A stretch of 64,000 nt of DNA. It comes from CALOCY01 sp942491975. GTDB lineage: Bacteria; Bacteroidota; Bacteroidia; Bacteroidales; Prolixibacteraceae. Location: contig CALOCY010000004.1 of the NCBI GenBank assembly GCA_942491975.1, positions 2,108,001 through 2,172,000 on the forward strand. Direction: 5' to 3'. Shown in pieces: positions 53,546 to 61,897 of the stretch (position 1 is the first letter of the stretch; each line of letters opens with the position of its first letter). The notes below the pieces were generated by a model that made no database searches, was not told the DNA's origin, and worked only from the letters and a program-made list of their open reading frames with translations. The translations under genes were made by a program, and so were the position numbers.

Positions 53546-54586
53546 TTAAAATTCCCGATTAGCAATATAGTTTCTCCACTTCTCAATAACGTCAGTCATA
53601 TCCCGGGGCAATTCCGAGCTAAATTCCATCCCTTCACCTGTAAGCGGGTGAACAAATCCTAACGTTTGTGCATGCAGGGCCTGTCGTGGACAGATGGCAA
53701 AACAGTTTTGCACAAATTGCCTGTATTTTGTAAAAGTCGTCCCTTTCAAAATCTTATCTCCACCATAGGTTTCATCGTTAAACAACGGATGCCCGATATG
53801 TTTCATGTGCACCCTTATCTGATGTGTACGTCCGGTTTCGAGCTGACATTCCACAAGATTCACATATCCCAACCGCTCTTTTACCGCATAATGTGTTACT
53901 GCATGTTTTCCATAATCTTCTTCAGGAAATACAGTGAAAACCTGACGATTTTTTAAGCTTCGTCCAATATATCCGGTAATGGTACCCTCTTCCTCCTTCA
54001 GGTTACCCCATACCAATGCCACATATTTTCTTTTGGTTGTTTTTTCAAAGAACTGCATTGCCAGCTTATTTTTAGCCTGCTCTGTCTTCGCAACAACCAA
54101 AAGCCCCGATGTATTCTTGTCGATACGATGCACCAAGCCCGGACGCGGGTCTTCAGCATTAAACAGTGGTAAATCGTTAAAATAATAAGCCAATGCATTC
54201 ACCAGGGTTCCCGAGTAATTTCCGTGTCCAGGATGCACCACCATGCCCGGTTGTTTATTAATTACGATTAACGATTCATCTTCGTACGTAATGTTTAACG
54301 AGATATTTTCCGGGATAATTTTCAGTTCCCGGCGCGGATAATCCATCACGATAACAATCTCATCACCCGGTTTCACTTTGTAGTTTGCTTTTACCGGTTT
54401 TTCATTGACCAAAATATTCCCGGCATCGGCAGCAGCCTGAATCCTGCTTCTGGAAGCATTGTCAATGCGATTAGATAAGAATTTATCAATCCGAAGGGAT
54501 GTCTGCCCGGGATCAGCTTGCAGGCGATAATGCTCATACAATCCACTCTCCTCTACATCGTCTATTTCTTCAGGACGTTCCTGCAT
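53546..54586 (-). CDS. rluD: 23S rRNA pseudouridine synthase, RluD/RluA family
   Basis: The 346-residue protein has an N-terminal S4 RNA-binding domain (LRIDKFLSNRIDNASRSRIQ, about residues 31-50) and the pseudouridine synthase domain with GLVHRIDKNTSGLLVVAKT, which contains the catalytic Asp. Further conserved segments are ECQLETGRTHQIRVHMKHIG and RQALHAQTLGF. RluD modifies uridines 1911, 1915 and 1917 of helix 69 in Escherichia coli; the exact target here is inferred. It is followed 4 bases later by ddl and preceded 15 bases upstream by the PASTA protein gene. Confidence 0.92.
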   Translation of the reverse strand: MQERPEEIDDVEESGLYEHYRLQADPGQTSLRIDKFLSNRIDNASRSRIQAAADAGNILVNEKPVKANYKVKPGDEIVIVMDYPRRELKIIPENISLNITYEDESLIVINKQPGMVVHPGHGNYSGTLVNALAYYFNDLPLFNAEDPRPGLVHRIDKNTSGLLVVAKTEQAKNKLAMQFFEKTTKRKYVALVWGNLKEEEGTITGYIGRSLKNRQVFTVFPEEDYGKHAVTHYAVKERLGYVNLVECQLETGRTHQIRVHMKHIGHPLFNDETYGGDKILKGTTFTKYRQFVQNCFAICPRQALHAQTLGFVHPLTGEGMEFSSELPRDMTDVIEKWRNYIANREF

Positions 54587-54601
54587 TTCAATATTCTTTA
54601 T

Positions 54602-55390
54602 TTATTCTTCATTTTCGCTATTCCCCAACAACCAGCAATCAATAGAAGCCCCTTTGCCCACCCTGCTGTTTACTTCAGGTTTTTGCTTCCATATTTTTGT
54701 ATTTATGCTATCTTCTTCCGTCTCAAATGTTCCATCATAAATGAGTACCCCTAATGTTAACGTGATATTCTCAAGCATTTGCTGAGCCTCTTCCACAGTC
54801 ATTCCTGTAATATCCGGGACTATTACTTTCTCGCTGCTTGGCCCCTGTCCTACAACAAGGTCAATCACCGATCCTTTTGATACTTTACTTTCCGGTGCAA
54901 TCGGATTTCCTTCAAACAGTTGTCCCAGTACAACATTCAGATATTGAGATGGGCGGTATATTACCTCCCCCATGTTTAAACCACTTTTTTCCAGCATGGC
55001 CTTTGCCTGACGGAGTGATATATCGGTAAGGCGTGGCATATTTACCTTTTCAGGATTTTGGGCAGCAATGGTCAAAAATATGCGTCTGTTTTGTTTCACC
55101 TGTGTCCCGGCCTCCGGTGTTTGTTTGATAATTGACCCTGGCACGGCACCTTTAACATATGCCGAATCAATCACGCTAAAACGTAATAGTTCCCCTTTTT
55201 CCACCTCAGGCAATTCGTCAATCGTCATCTCACTAAAATCAGGCACTTCCAATGTTTCGCCATGATGCGTATAACTGTTTATGCTACGCATGGTGAAAAT
55301 TAACAGCACAATAAGGACACCAACGGCAATGGCTAGCTGGATCAAAAAAACTTTACTGAAAAGAAATTTCTTAAAACTCATGACTTTCAA
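54602..55390 (-). CDS. Membrane-anchored PASTA-domain protein
   Basis: The 262-residue protein has a short cytoplasmic N-terminus, one membrane helix at about residues 13-33 and three PASTA repeats in the periplasm, at roughly 43-110, 111-180 and 182-255. Typical motifs are GSIIKQTPEAGTQVKQNRRI, TDISLRQAKAMLEKSGLNMG and VPDITGMTVEEAQQMLENIT. PASTA domains bind peptidoglycan or muropeptides in kinases and penicillin-binding proteins, but here there is no kinase or transpeptidase domain. The gene starts an operon with rluD and ddl, which fits a link to cell-wall growth. Confidence 0.9.
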   Translation of the reverse strand: MKVMSFKKFLFSKVFLIQLAIAVGVLIVLLIFTMRSINSYTHHGETLEVPDFSEMTIDELPEVEKGELLRFSVIDSAYVKGAVPGSIIKQTPEAGTQVKQNRRIFLTIAAQNPEKVNMPRLTDISLRQAKAMLEKSGLNMGEVIYRPSQYLNVVLGQLFEGNPIAPESKVSKGSVIDLVVGQGPSSEKVIVPDITGMTVEEAQQMLENITLTLGVLIYDGTFETEEDSINTKIWKQKPEVNSRVGKGASIDCWLLGNSENEE

Positions 55391-55404
55391 AATAGGTCTG
55401 TAAA

Positions 55405-55412
55405 CAAAGATA
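55405..55412 (-). promoter_or_regulatory. -7 element upstream of the PASTA-rluD-ddl operon
   Basis: On the minus strand TATCTTTG is a perfect TAnnTTTG. It lies only 14 bases before the PASTA start codon, which implies a very short leader or a slightly later start (ATG at residue 4). No -33 match is seen. Confidence 0.35.
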
Positions 55413-55439
55413 ATTCAGAAATCAAAACCATCCTTAGTA

Positions 55440-56570
55440 TTAGGGATATATTTTTAGCTCATTGTAATGAGAATCTCGTTCTACAGCCATGAATCCCGCT
55501 CTCTTTATCATCGAAACAAGTTCACCGGTCGTTGCACCGGGTTGCTGGTCTTGTGCCCCTGCCATGGCGTAAATCTTCGTAGAATCATCAATAGTACCGT
55601 CCAGATCATCGACACCAAATGAGAGTGTCATTTGCGCTATTTCTTTCCCAAGCATTGGCCAATATGCTTTCAGATGGGGAACATTATCCAAGAATATCCG
55701 GGCCACGGCATAGTTGCGTAAATCCTCTGCTATAATCGTCTCTTTAATGTTCCGGTATTCATTGTTTGCATTTTTAAACTTTAGCGGAATAAATGCATTA
55801 AACCCTTTTGTTTGGTCTTGCAATGTACGAAGTCTATTCATATGATCAATCCGATGCCCATAGCTTTCAAACAAGCCATACAGTATTGTTGCATTTGTTG
55901 AGATTCCGCTATTGTGCGCTTCGTGATGTATACTCAACCACTGTTCCGAACTTGTTTTATCCGGACATATCCGGGTACGCAATTGTTCATCAAATATTTC
56001 TGCTCCTCCTCCCGGCATACACTCCAACCCTGCTTTTTTCAATCGTGCCAATCCTTCCGCAATATCAATCCCGGCCATTTTACACATCTGGTCAACCTCT
56101 ACAGCCGTAAATGCTTTTATCTGTATTTCAGGAAGCACTTTTTTTATCTGTTTCAACAGCTCAAGATAAAAATGGAGATCACGGTCAGGATGAACCCCTC
56201 CAACAATATGTACTTCAGTAACCTTTTTATCTTTATACGAAGAAACAATGGCAATCATCTCCTCAATGGACAATTCCCAATTGCCTTTTTCACCTTTAGC
56301 ACGACGGTATGAACAGAACCGGCAATGGTTGACACAAACATTGGTGGGTTCAAGATGAAAGTTGCGGTTGAAAAAGATATTTTCCCCCGATTTCCTGATT
56401 TTAACATACCTAGCAAGCATTCCCAGTAATCCCAAATCAAACTTCCGGTAAAGCATAAGTGCTTCATCCTCATTAATCCGCTCATTGTTCAGTATTTTCA
56501 ATGATAAGTCCCGGATATTCTCCCCGAAAGATGCTTCGTCAAGCAGTATTTCAATTTCCTTTTTTTTCAT
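55440..56570 (-). CDS. mqnE: Aminofutalosine synthase (radical SAM)
   Basis: The 376-residue radical SAM enzyme makes aminofutalosine from SAM and 3-enolpyruvoyl benzoate derivatives, an early step of the futalosine route to menaquinone. The iron-sulfur motif is PTNVCVNHCRFCSY (C-x3-C-x2-C). ECMPGGGAEIFDEQLR and ISTNATILYGLFESYGHRID distinguish MqnE from the related MqnC. The start at 56570 is chosen over 56612 because it begins the usual N-terminus. No other menaquinone gene is in the window. Confidence 0.9.
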   Translation of the reverse strand: MKKKEIEILLDEASFGENIRDLSLKILNNERINEDEALMLYRKFDLGLLGMLARYVKIRKSGENIFFNRNFHLEPTNVCVNHCRFCSYRRAKGEKGNWELSIEEMIAIVSSYKDKKVTEVHIVGGVHPDRDLHFYLELLKQIKKVLPEIQIKAFTAVEVDQMCKMAGIDIAEGLARLKKAGLECMPGGGAEIFDEQLRTRICPDKTSSEQWLSIHHEAHNSGISTNATILYGLFESYGHRIDHMNRLRTLQDQTKGFNAFIPLKFKNANNEYRNIKETIIAEDLRNYAVARIFLDNVPHLKAYWPMLGKEIAQMTLSFGVDDLDGTIDDSTKIYAMAGAQDQQPGATTGELVSMIKRAGFMAVERDSHYNELKIYP

Positions 56571-56612
56571 TTTGAACCGAAGGTAGCAACAATTTTGCTT
56601 GATTATATACAC

Positions 56613-56644
56613 AAAAAGGCAAGAAACCCGGGTTTCTTGCCTTT
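56613..56644 (-). terminator. Perfect-palindrome terminator after rpmH
   Basis: A perfect 30-base palindrome (56615-56644), whose half is AAAGGCAAGAAACCC, lies 26 bases after the rpmH stop on the minus strand and is followed there by TTTTTGTG. Confidence 0.85.
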
Positions 56645-56670
56645 ACAGACTTATTTTTTAGCTTAAAATA

Positions 56671-56829
56671 TTATCTTTTGTGTCTTGGCTCGTCAGAAAC
56701 AGTCAGTTTCTTCCTTCCTTTTGCTCTTCTACGTGCAAGCACTTTACGCCCATTTGGCGAAGCCATTCTTTCTCTAAAACCGTGCTTGTTTTTTCTTTTC
56801 CTATTTGATGGCTGAAATGTTCTTTTCAT
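56671..56829 (-). CDS. rpmH: 50S ribosomal protein L34
   Basis: This short frame encodes 52 residues beginning MKRTFQPSNRKRKNKHGF and continuing RERMASPNGRKVLARRRAKG, which is diagnostic for L34. L34 is the smallest protein of the large subunit and binds 23S rRNA; it is rich in Arg and Lys. An 11-residue tail (LTVSDEPRHKR) follows, as in other Bacteroidota. The gene has a clear promoter at 56878-56907 and a perfect-palindrome terminator. It is not next to rnpA, unlike in many bacteria. Confidence 0.97.
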   Translation of the reverse strand: MKRTFQPSNRKRKNKHGFRERMASPNGRKVLARRRAKGRKKLTVSDEPRHKR

Positions 56830-56877
56830 CGGAATAAATCTTTGCTATTATTTTACCTCTTATTGTTTTTCGGACTG

Positions 56878-56907
56878 CAAAGGTAAATTTTTTTCTTTTT
56901 TTTCAAA
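56878..56907 (-). promoter_or_regulatory. rpmH promoter
   Basis: On the minus strand TTTG (56907-56904) and TACCTTTG (56885-56878) are separated by 18 bases; the -7 box is perfect. The start of transcription is expected near 56871, giving a leader of about 42 bases. Confidence 0.6.
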
Positions 56908-56922
56908 ACTGTTTTCCAATTT

Positions 56923-57543
56923 TTAAAGTGGCAAATAGACTATTTTTTTTGTTTCAAAAAAAGCTTCATCAAAATAATCCGATAAATTAAAAATACGACA
57001 GCTTTTTATATATCCGCCAATTTCCTCTTCAATATCCCCTCCTTTAAGGTATAAAACACCATTTACTAATGTATTATTCATGCCCGGTTGTATGTTGTTG
57101 CGCACCATGTTTACAAATGTTGGGAAAGCCGTTACTGCGCGGCTCACCACAAAATCGAAACGCCGCTTCACCTGCTGTACCCTTATCTGTTCTGCTTTTA
57201 CATTATTGAGTCCCAACTTTTCAGCAATGCCGTTAACTACACGGATTTTTTTTCCGATAGAGTCAACTAAGTAAAATTCACATTCCGGATTCATTATAGC
57301 TAGGGGAATTCCCGGGAAACCACCACCGGTACCAACATCCATTATTGTTGTGCCCTTTTGAAACAACAATACTTTTACAATACCCAATGAGTGTAACACA
57401 TGCCGTTCATACAAATAATCAATGTCTTTTCTGGATATAACATTAATTTTTTTATTCCATTCGGCATATAAATCACCTAATATGCTCAATTGGTGCAATT
57501 GAATTGCTGTCAATTCCGGAAAATATTTTTTTATTTTATCCAT
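56923..57543 (-). CDS. rsmG: 16S rRNA (guanine-N7)-methyltransferase
   Basis: The 206-residue enzyme (GidB) methylates N7 of G527 in 16S rRNA. It begins MDKIKKYFPELTAIQLHQLS and has the SAM-binding motif IMDVGTGGGFPGIPLAI, followed by FYLVDSIGKKIRVVNGIAEK and RFDFVVSRAVTAFPTF. The start at 57543 is preferred to 57570 because the upstream part of the longer frame overlaps a terminator hairpin. The gene lies directly after the terminator of the sigma factor unit, so it either reads through or has its own promoter, which I could not identify. Confidence 0.93.
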   Translation of the reverse strand: MDKIKKYFPELTAIQLHQLSILGDLYAEWNKKINVISRKDIDYLYERHVLHSLGIVKVLLFQKGTTIMDVGTGGGFPGIPLAIMNPECEFYLVDSIGKKIRVVNGIAEKLGLNNVKAEQIRVQQVKRRFDFVVSRAVTAFPTFVNMVRNNIQPGMNNTLVNGVLYLKGGDIEEEIGGYIKSCRIFNLSDYFDEAFFETKKIVYLPL

Positions 57544-57556
57544 TGATAAAGAGATC

Positions 57557-57581
57557 AAAAAAAGCATCACTCATGTGATGC
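57557..57581 (-). terminator. Terminator between the sigma factor gene and rsmG
   Basis: On the minus strand GCATCAC-ATGA-GTGATGC is followed by TTTTTTT. It lies 4 bases after the sigma factor stop codon. Confidence 0.8.
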
Positions 57582-57584
57582 CCG

Positions 57585-58193
57585 TTACTTGATTTCAGCC
57601 CCTCCAACAAGTTTGTATAATTTTTCGCGGGCCCGAAACAGTTGGGCTTTAACTGTACCAAGAGGCAAATCCAGTTCTTTGGCAATCTCTTCATACGACC
57701 GCTCTTCAAAATACCGCAGCTCAACCAATGCCCGATAGCGGGGTTTTAACTTACGTACAACATTTCTCAATATAATCGCTTTCTGCTTACGAATAAGTTT
57801 TTCTTCAGGATCTAATGCCCCCGATTTTAGTTTGACCTGAGCTTCCTGGTTTTCAATGTTTTCATTACTGCTATTTTCGATGGGAACATGAATGCCACGT
57901 TTCTTGCGAAGGAAATCAATACAGTTATTCGATGCTATCTTAAAAAGCCATGTGCTAAATGCATAACTGGGTGAATATTGAGGAAGATTTTTAAATGCTT
58001 TCCCAAATGCTTCAAGACTGAGATCTTCAGCATCACTTTTATTGTTGACCATTTTAAGCAACATAAAATAGATAGCATCCTTATACTTACCCATCAGACG
58101 GGCAAATGCTTTTTCTTCTCCGTTAAGGGCTGCCTGAACTAAAGCATAATCCTGTTTTGCTTTCTCAGACAATAGTTGTTTGTTTTCGTTCAT
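57585..58193 (-). CDS. Sigma-70 family RNA polymerase sigma factor (ECF-like)
   Basis: The 202-residue protein has region 2 at about residues 22-95 (ARLMGKYKDAIYFMLLKMVN, LEAFGKAFKNLPQYSPSYAF, STWLFKIASNNCIDFLRKK) and region 4 at about 135-195 (LKPRYRALVELRYFEERSYE, EIAKELDLPLGTVKAQLFRA). A longer than usual linker rich in Asn and Glu separates them. No anti-sigma gene is adjacent; instead its start overlaps the stop of the upstream glycosyltransferase gene by 4 bases (ATGA). It is of a type found in this position in many Bacteroidota and may be a stably expressed factor. Confidence 0.9.
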   Translation of the reverse strand: MNENKQLLSEKAKQDYALVQAALNGEEKAFARLMGKYKDAIYFMLLKMVNNKSDAEDLSLEAFGKAFKNLPQYSPSYAFSTWLFKIASNNCIDFLRKKRGIHVPIENSSNENIENQEAQVKLKSGALDPEEKLIRKQKAIILRNVVRKLKPRYRALVELRYFEERSYEEIAKELDLPLGTVKAQLFRAREKLYKLVGGAEIK

Positions 58194-59314
58194 TTCGAAC
58201 TGCGTGTTTTAAACAATCCAATAAAGCGCCCCACTATAGAAATGAAGGGAAAAAGTACGTTGTACAATAACGAAGATAGGAATAAATTTCGTTCAGCCAA
58301 ACGATTCATAAGTAGTTTCAGGCAAAAAAGTTGTAGCACTCCATAAAAAATTAATGCTTCCACAACCCATTCTGTCCAGATTCCCCGTACGATTAATACA
58401 ACTGCTAAAATACTAAGCCCAATGCGTGATATCAATTCTACGCCCGCCTGTAAAATACTCCAGATACCATAATTTATAATCAGCTTACGATACTTTATAA
58501 GTATATCCCGATAATTAACAAACCTTATATATTCATCATATTCAATAACACTCTCTTTATCTATTACCAACCCTACATTTTCCCGGGTCACAAACCGGGG
58601 CATTAGCAACTCATTCTCAGCATAATGCTGATTTAACAGCCCGGCATAGCCTTTGTGTTCAAAAAATAGTTTTTTGCGAAATGCAACATTCCGTCCCTCC
58701 AATATGCGCGGATAACCAGCCTTCGTAAGCGATAAGCAATACATCGATTTCAAAAACCGTTCGATGCGCAAAAAGTAATTCCAGCCTCCTCCAAAGCGTT
58801 TATTATTCCCATATCCCACAACGACATCTTTATTATCTGCCATTTGTAAACCAAATGCTTTTAGCCAATCATGGCTGCAAACAAGGCAAGATGAGTCAAG
58901 AAACAACAACCATTCGTATGATGCTGCTTTTACTCCAAGGGTAAGGGCTACTTTTTTCGAAAAGATCGTTTTCTCAGGTAAAAATGTCAATTTAAGCTGC
59001 CCGTATAAACGCTGTAGTTCACTCAGCCTATTCTCAACTTCCAGATTTGTATCCACATTAATTACAATAACCTCATAGTCATCGTAATTTTGCTGTAGTA
59101 TAAGTTCCAATGACTTAAAAAAGTCTTCATCATAATGGTATAGTGGAACAACTACTGAAACAGGAGCAAAAACGACTGAATTACGATTCTTCTTTCGATG
59201 AAAAACCAACGGCAAATAAAAACGCAGCCAATAATAAAGCTGAATGAAAAGCATCAGCAGGAACAGTATAAAAAGCGTATTCCCCGGTTGTTTAAGAAAT
59301 TGAATTAAGCTCAC
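58190..59314 (-). CDS. Membrane-bound family 2 glycosyltransferase
   Basis: The 374-residue protein has an N-terminal membrane helix (about residues 15-38), a GT2 GT-A domain (VVVPLYHYDEDFFKSLELIL, IVINVDTNLEVENRLSELQ, EWLLFLDSSCLVCSHDWL) and two or three membrane helices near the C-terminus. The place of the usual DxD is LDSS, so the metal site may be altered. It likely transfers a sugar at the inner membrane; the acceptor is unknown. I prefer the GTG at 59314, preceded by AAAGGGAAAAC, because it precedes the membrane helix; the ATG at 59362 gives 16 more polar residues. It overlaps the sigma factor gene by 4 bases. Confidence 0.8.
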   Translation of the reverse strand: MSLIQFLKQPGNTLFILFLLMLFIQLYYWLRFYLPLVFHRKKNRNSVVFAPVSVVVPLYHYDEDFFKSLELILQQNYDDYEVIVINVDTNLEVENRLSELQRLYGQLKLTFLPEKTIFSKKVALTLGVKAASYEWLLFLDSSCLVCSHDWLKAFGLQMADNKDVVVGYGNNKRFGGGWNYFLRIERFLKSMYCLSLTKAGYPRILEGRNVAFRKKLFFEHKGYAGLLNQHYAENELLMPRFVTRENVGLVIDKESVIEYDEYIRFVNYRDILIKYRKLIINYGIWSILQAGVELISRIGLSILAVVLIVRGIWTEWVVEALIFYGVLQLFCLKLLMNRLAERNLFLSSLLYNVLFPFISIVGRFIGLFKTRSSK

Positions 59315-59426
59315 GTTTTCCCTTTTTATAGTGTAAAAATAACGAAAACACACACCTGACAAAGACTTTTTACGATTATTAATGAATGTCTAAAATTTTA
59401 CTTCAAAGTGTTTAAACATTAAATAT

Positions 59427-59434
59427 TATCTTTG
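59427..59434 (+). promoter_or_regulatory. -7 element of the tgt promoter
   Basis: TATCTTTG, a perfect TAnnTTTG, lies 17 bases before the ATG at 59452. The -33 region has no clear TTTG. Confidence 0.45.
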
Positions 59435-59451
59435 AAGCCTCATTATTGGTT

Positions 59452-60582
59452 ATGAAGTTTGAATTACTACATACAGCTGAAAAAACAAAGGCACGAGCAG
59501 GAAAGTTTCATACAGGTCACGGGGTGGTTGAAACACCCATATTTATGCCGGTAGGAACTGTCGGATCAGTAAAAGGAGTTCATTTTCGAGAACTAAAAGA
59601 GGATATAAATGCACAAATAATATTAGGCAATACGTATCATTTGTACCTGCGTCCCGGAACTGATACCATTGAACAGGCAGGTGGCCTTCATAAATTTAAC
59701 GGATGGGATGGGCCTATATTAACCGATAGTGGGGGGTTTCAGGTATTCTCGTTGGGCGATATTCGCAAAATTAATGAAGAAGGAGTTACATTTCAATCAC
59801 ACATTGATGGCAGTCGGCATATTTTTACACCTGAGAATGTAATGGATATACAGCGTTCAATTGGTGCAGACATTATCATGGCATTCGATGAATGTACACC
59901 CGGTGATGCCGATTATGCGTATGCAAAAAAATCACTGGAACTAACAGAACGATGGCTCGACCGGTGCATTAAACATTTTGGTTCGACCCGTCCAAAATAT
60001 GATTACGAACAATCGCTTTTCCCTATTGTTCAAGGCTGTGTATATCCCGATCTGCGGCGAAAGGCAGCAGAGCATATTGCATCGCTCAATCAGGATGGTT
60101 ATGCCATTGGCGGACTTTCAGTAGGTGAGCCTGAAAAAGAGATGTATAAGATGGTTGAAGTTGTCAATGAAGTGTTGCCTTCGTCTAAACCCCGTTACCT
60201 TATGGGGGTTGGCACACCTGTAAATATACTCGAAGCAATTGACCGGGGAGTAGATATGTTTGATTGTGTAATGCCCACACGCAATGGAAGAAACGGTATG
60301 CTTTTTACCCGAAAAGGAATCATCAATATCAAAAATAAAAAATGGGAGAACGATTTTAGCCCTCTTGATCCGGACAGCAATTGTTATGTCGACCAACTTC
60401 ACAGCAAAGCATACCTGCGCCATTTGATCCAGGCAAAGGAGATGCTTGGCTCACAAATTGCCAGTATCCATAACCTGAATTTTTACCTTTGGCTGGTAAA
60501 AGAAGCACGTCAACACATACTAAACGACACATTTAAGAGTTGGAAAGAAGAGATGGTGAAACAATTAACAGTACGTTTATAA
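59452..60582 (+). CDS. tgt: Queuine/preQ1 tRNA-guanine transglycosylase
   Basis: The 376-residue enzyme exchanges guanine 34 of certain tRNAs for preQ1 on the way to queuosine. Conserved parts are PIFMPVGTVGSVKG, ILGNTYHLYLRPG, LTDSGGFQVFSLGD with a catalytic Asp, IMAFDECTPGDADY and GGLSVGEPEKEMYKMV. In the usual zinc site (C-x-C-x2-C...H) the sequence here is DPDSNCYVDQLHSKAYLRHL: two of three Cys are replaced by Ser and Asp, and only the later His (ASIHNL) is kept. Bacteroidota enzymes often lack this site (from memory). The start is the ATG at 59452. It is followed 31 bases later by the permease gene. Confidence 0.94.
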   Translation: MKFELLHTAEKTKARAGKFHTGHGVVETPIFMPVGTVGSVKGVHFRELKEDINAQIILGNTYHLYLRPGTDTIEQAGGLHKFNGWDGPILTDSGGFQVFSLGDIRKINEEGVTFQSHIDGSRHIFTPENVMDIQRSIGADIIMAFDECTPGDADYAYAKKSLELTERWLDRCIKHFGSTRPKYDYEQSLFPIVQGCVYPDLRRKAAEHIASLNQDGYAIGGLSVGEPEKEMYKMVEVVNEVLPSSKPRYLMGVGTPVNILEAIDRGVDMFDCVMPTRNGRNGMLFTRKGIINIKNKKWENDFSPLDPDSNCYVDQLHSKAYLRHLIQAKEMLGSQIASIHNLNFYLWLVKEARQHILNDTFKSWKEEMVKQLTVRL

Positions 60583-60613
60583 ATTTGACTCCCCTGAACA
60601 ACCATTATATGCA

Positions 60614-61696
60614 ATGCTGAAAAAATTAGATCTATATATTATTCGAAAATTCTTGGGAACATTCTTTTATGCTATTGCTCTCATAATCAGTATTGCCATT
60701 ATTTTCGATTTTTCGGAGAAGGTTGATGATTTTATCGAGAACGAAGCATCTTTCAGTACGGTATTTTTTAACTACTATCTTACGTTTATTCCCTATTTTG
60801 TAAACCTGTTTAGCGGACTTTTTACATTTATTGCCGTAATTTATTTTACATCAAAACTGGCTTATGATTCCGAAATCATTGCCGTGTTAAGTAGTGGTGT
60901 CACTTTTGGCCGGTTGACACGGCCTTATATGATCTCTGCATTTGTTATAGCCCTTATGTCATGGTTCCTGGGGAATTTTGTTATCCCACCAGCCAATAAA
61001 GTCAAAATTGATTTTGAGAAAACTTATCTGAATCACCATAAAGCTCCGGACGAACGGAATATACACCTGCAACTGCAACCCAATTTTTATGTATACATGA
61101 ACAGGTACAATAATTCAAGTGATGTCGGGCACCGGTTTACCATTGAAAAATTTGATGACAACAATAAACTGATTGCAAAACTCAAAGCAGATTATATAAA
61201 ATGGGACAGGGAGCGAAAAATATGGGTGATTAATAACTACACTATCAGGACTATTCTTGACAACGGGGAAAAACTTGCTTCAGGAAGTAAGATGGATACG
61301 ACCCTGAATATGAAACCCTCTGATTTTTCATTCAACCAGAATGTTGTAGAGACCCTTGACTATTTTGACCTGAACAGAACCATTAAAGAGCAAAAATTGA
61401 GGGGAGTAAGTAATGTGATTATGTATGAAATAGAGAAACATAAACGCACCGCAGGCCCCTTTTCTGCATTTATACTTACGATTATTGGTGTCTCTTTGGC
61501 TTCCCGCAAAATACGCGGGGGAATAGGTTTGCATCTGATGCTTGGCCTTTTGCTGAGTTTCTCATACATTATGTTCCAGCAGATTTCAAAAGTTTTTGCA
61601 CTAAATGGTTCCGTAAATGCCTTTATGTCTGCATGGCTACCCAACATTGTTTATGCCATTATTGCTGTTGTCTTATATCATCGGGCAACAAAATAA
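60614..61696 (+). CDS. LptF/LptG-family permease
   Basis: The 360-residue protein belongs to the YjgP/YjgQ family, membrane subunits of the ABC transporter that extracts lipopolysaccharide from the inner membrane. It has three helices in the N-terminal half (about residues 11-30, 55-80 and 98-120), a periplasmic beta-jellyroll-like middle (about 130-265, with LKADYIKWDRERKIWVINNY) and three helices in the C-terminal part (about 275-355). Motif IRKFLGTFFYAIALIISIAI at the N-terminus is typical. LptF and LptG cannot be told apart with certainty. Its partner subunit and LptB are not in this window. It probably shares a transcript with tgt. Confidence 0.85.
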   Translation: MLKKLDLYIIRKFLGTFFYAIALIISIAIIFDFSEKVDDFIENEASFSTVFFNYYLTFIPYFVNLFSGLFTFIAVIYFTSKLAYDSEIIAVLSSGVTFGRLTRPYMISAFVIALMSWFLGNFVIPPANKVKIDFEKTYLNHHKAPDERNIHLQLQPNFYVYMNRYNNSSDVGHRFTIEKFDDNNKLIAKLKADYIKWDRERKIWVINNYTIRTILDNGEKLASGSKMDTTLNMKPSDFSFNQNVVETLDYFDLNRTIKEQKLRGVSNVIMYEIEKHKRTAGPFSAFILTIIGVSLASRKIRGGIGLHLMLGLLLSFSYIMFQQISKVFALNGSVNAFMSAWLPNIVYAIIAVVLYHRATK

Positions 61697-61816
61697 TTAC
61701 ACAGAAAAAGTACCCGAACAGTCTTATTTTCGAACTAATCGTATTAGAATTCTAATCAGAATCATTCTAAAAAAAAACTATTTACACATAATCCTACAGC
61801 CAAAAGATTTAATTTA

Positions 61817-61824
61817 TATTTTTG
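61817..61824 (+). promoter_or_regulatory. -7 element of the carboxyltransferase promoter
   Basis: TATTTTTG, a perfect TAnnTTTG, lies 74 bases before the start codon at 61898. Transcription would begin near 61831, just before the palindrome at 61839-61853. Confidence 0.5.
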
Positions 61825-61838
61825 ATCTCTGGAATTAA

Positions 61839-61853
61839 ATCACATAATGTGAT
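61839..61853 (+). promoter_or_regulatory. 7-1-7 palindrome in the carboxyltransferase leader
   Basis: ATCACAT-A-ATGTGAT is a perfect inverted repeat with one central base, placed at about +8 to +22 from the predicted start. That is a good site for a repressor. It is not a Crp site, since the half-sites are in the reverse order. The regulator is unknown. A weaker repeat, CTCCT...AGGAG, follows at 61855-61870. Confidence 0.5.
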
Positions 61854-61897
61854 GCTCCTTTTCTCAGGAGTCATTTTATATAACCAAATCTAATCGT

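Noticed and set aside
61839..61853. Crp/Fnr binding site at the carboxyltransferase leader
   Set aside because: The Crp site is TGTGA-N6-TCACA; here the half-sites are reversed (TCACAT-A-ATGTGA), so the regulator must be another type.
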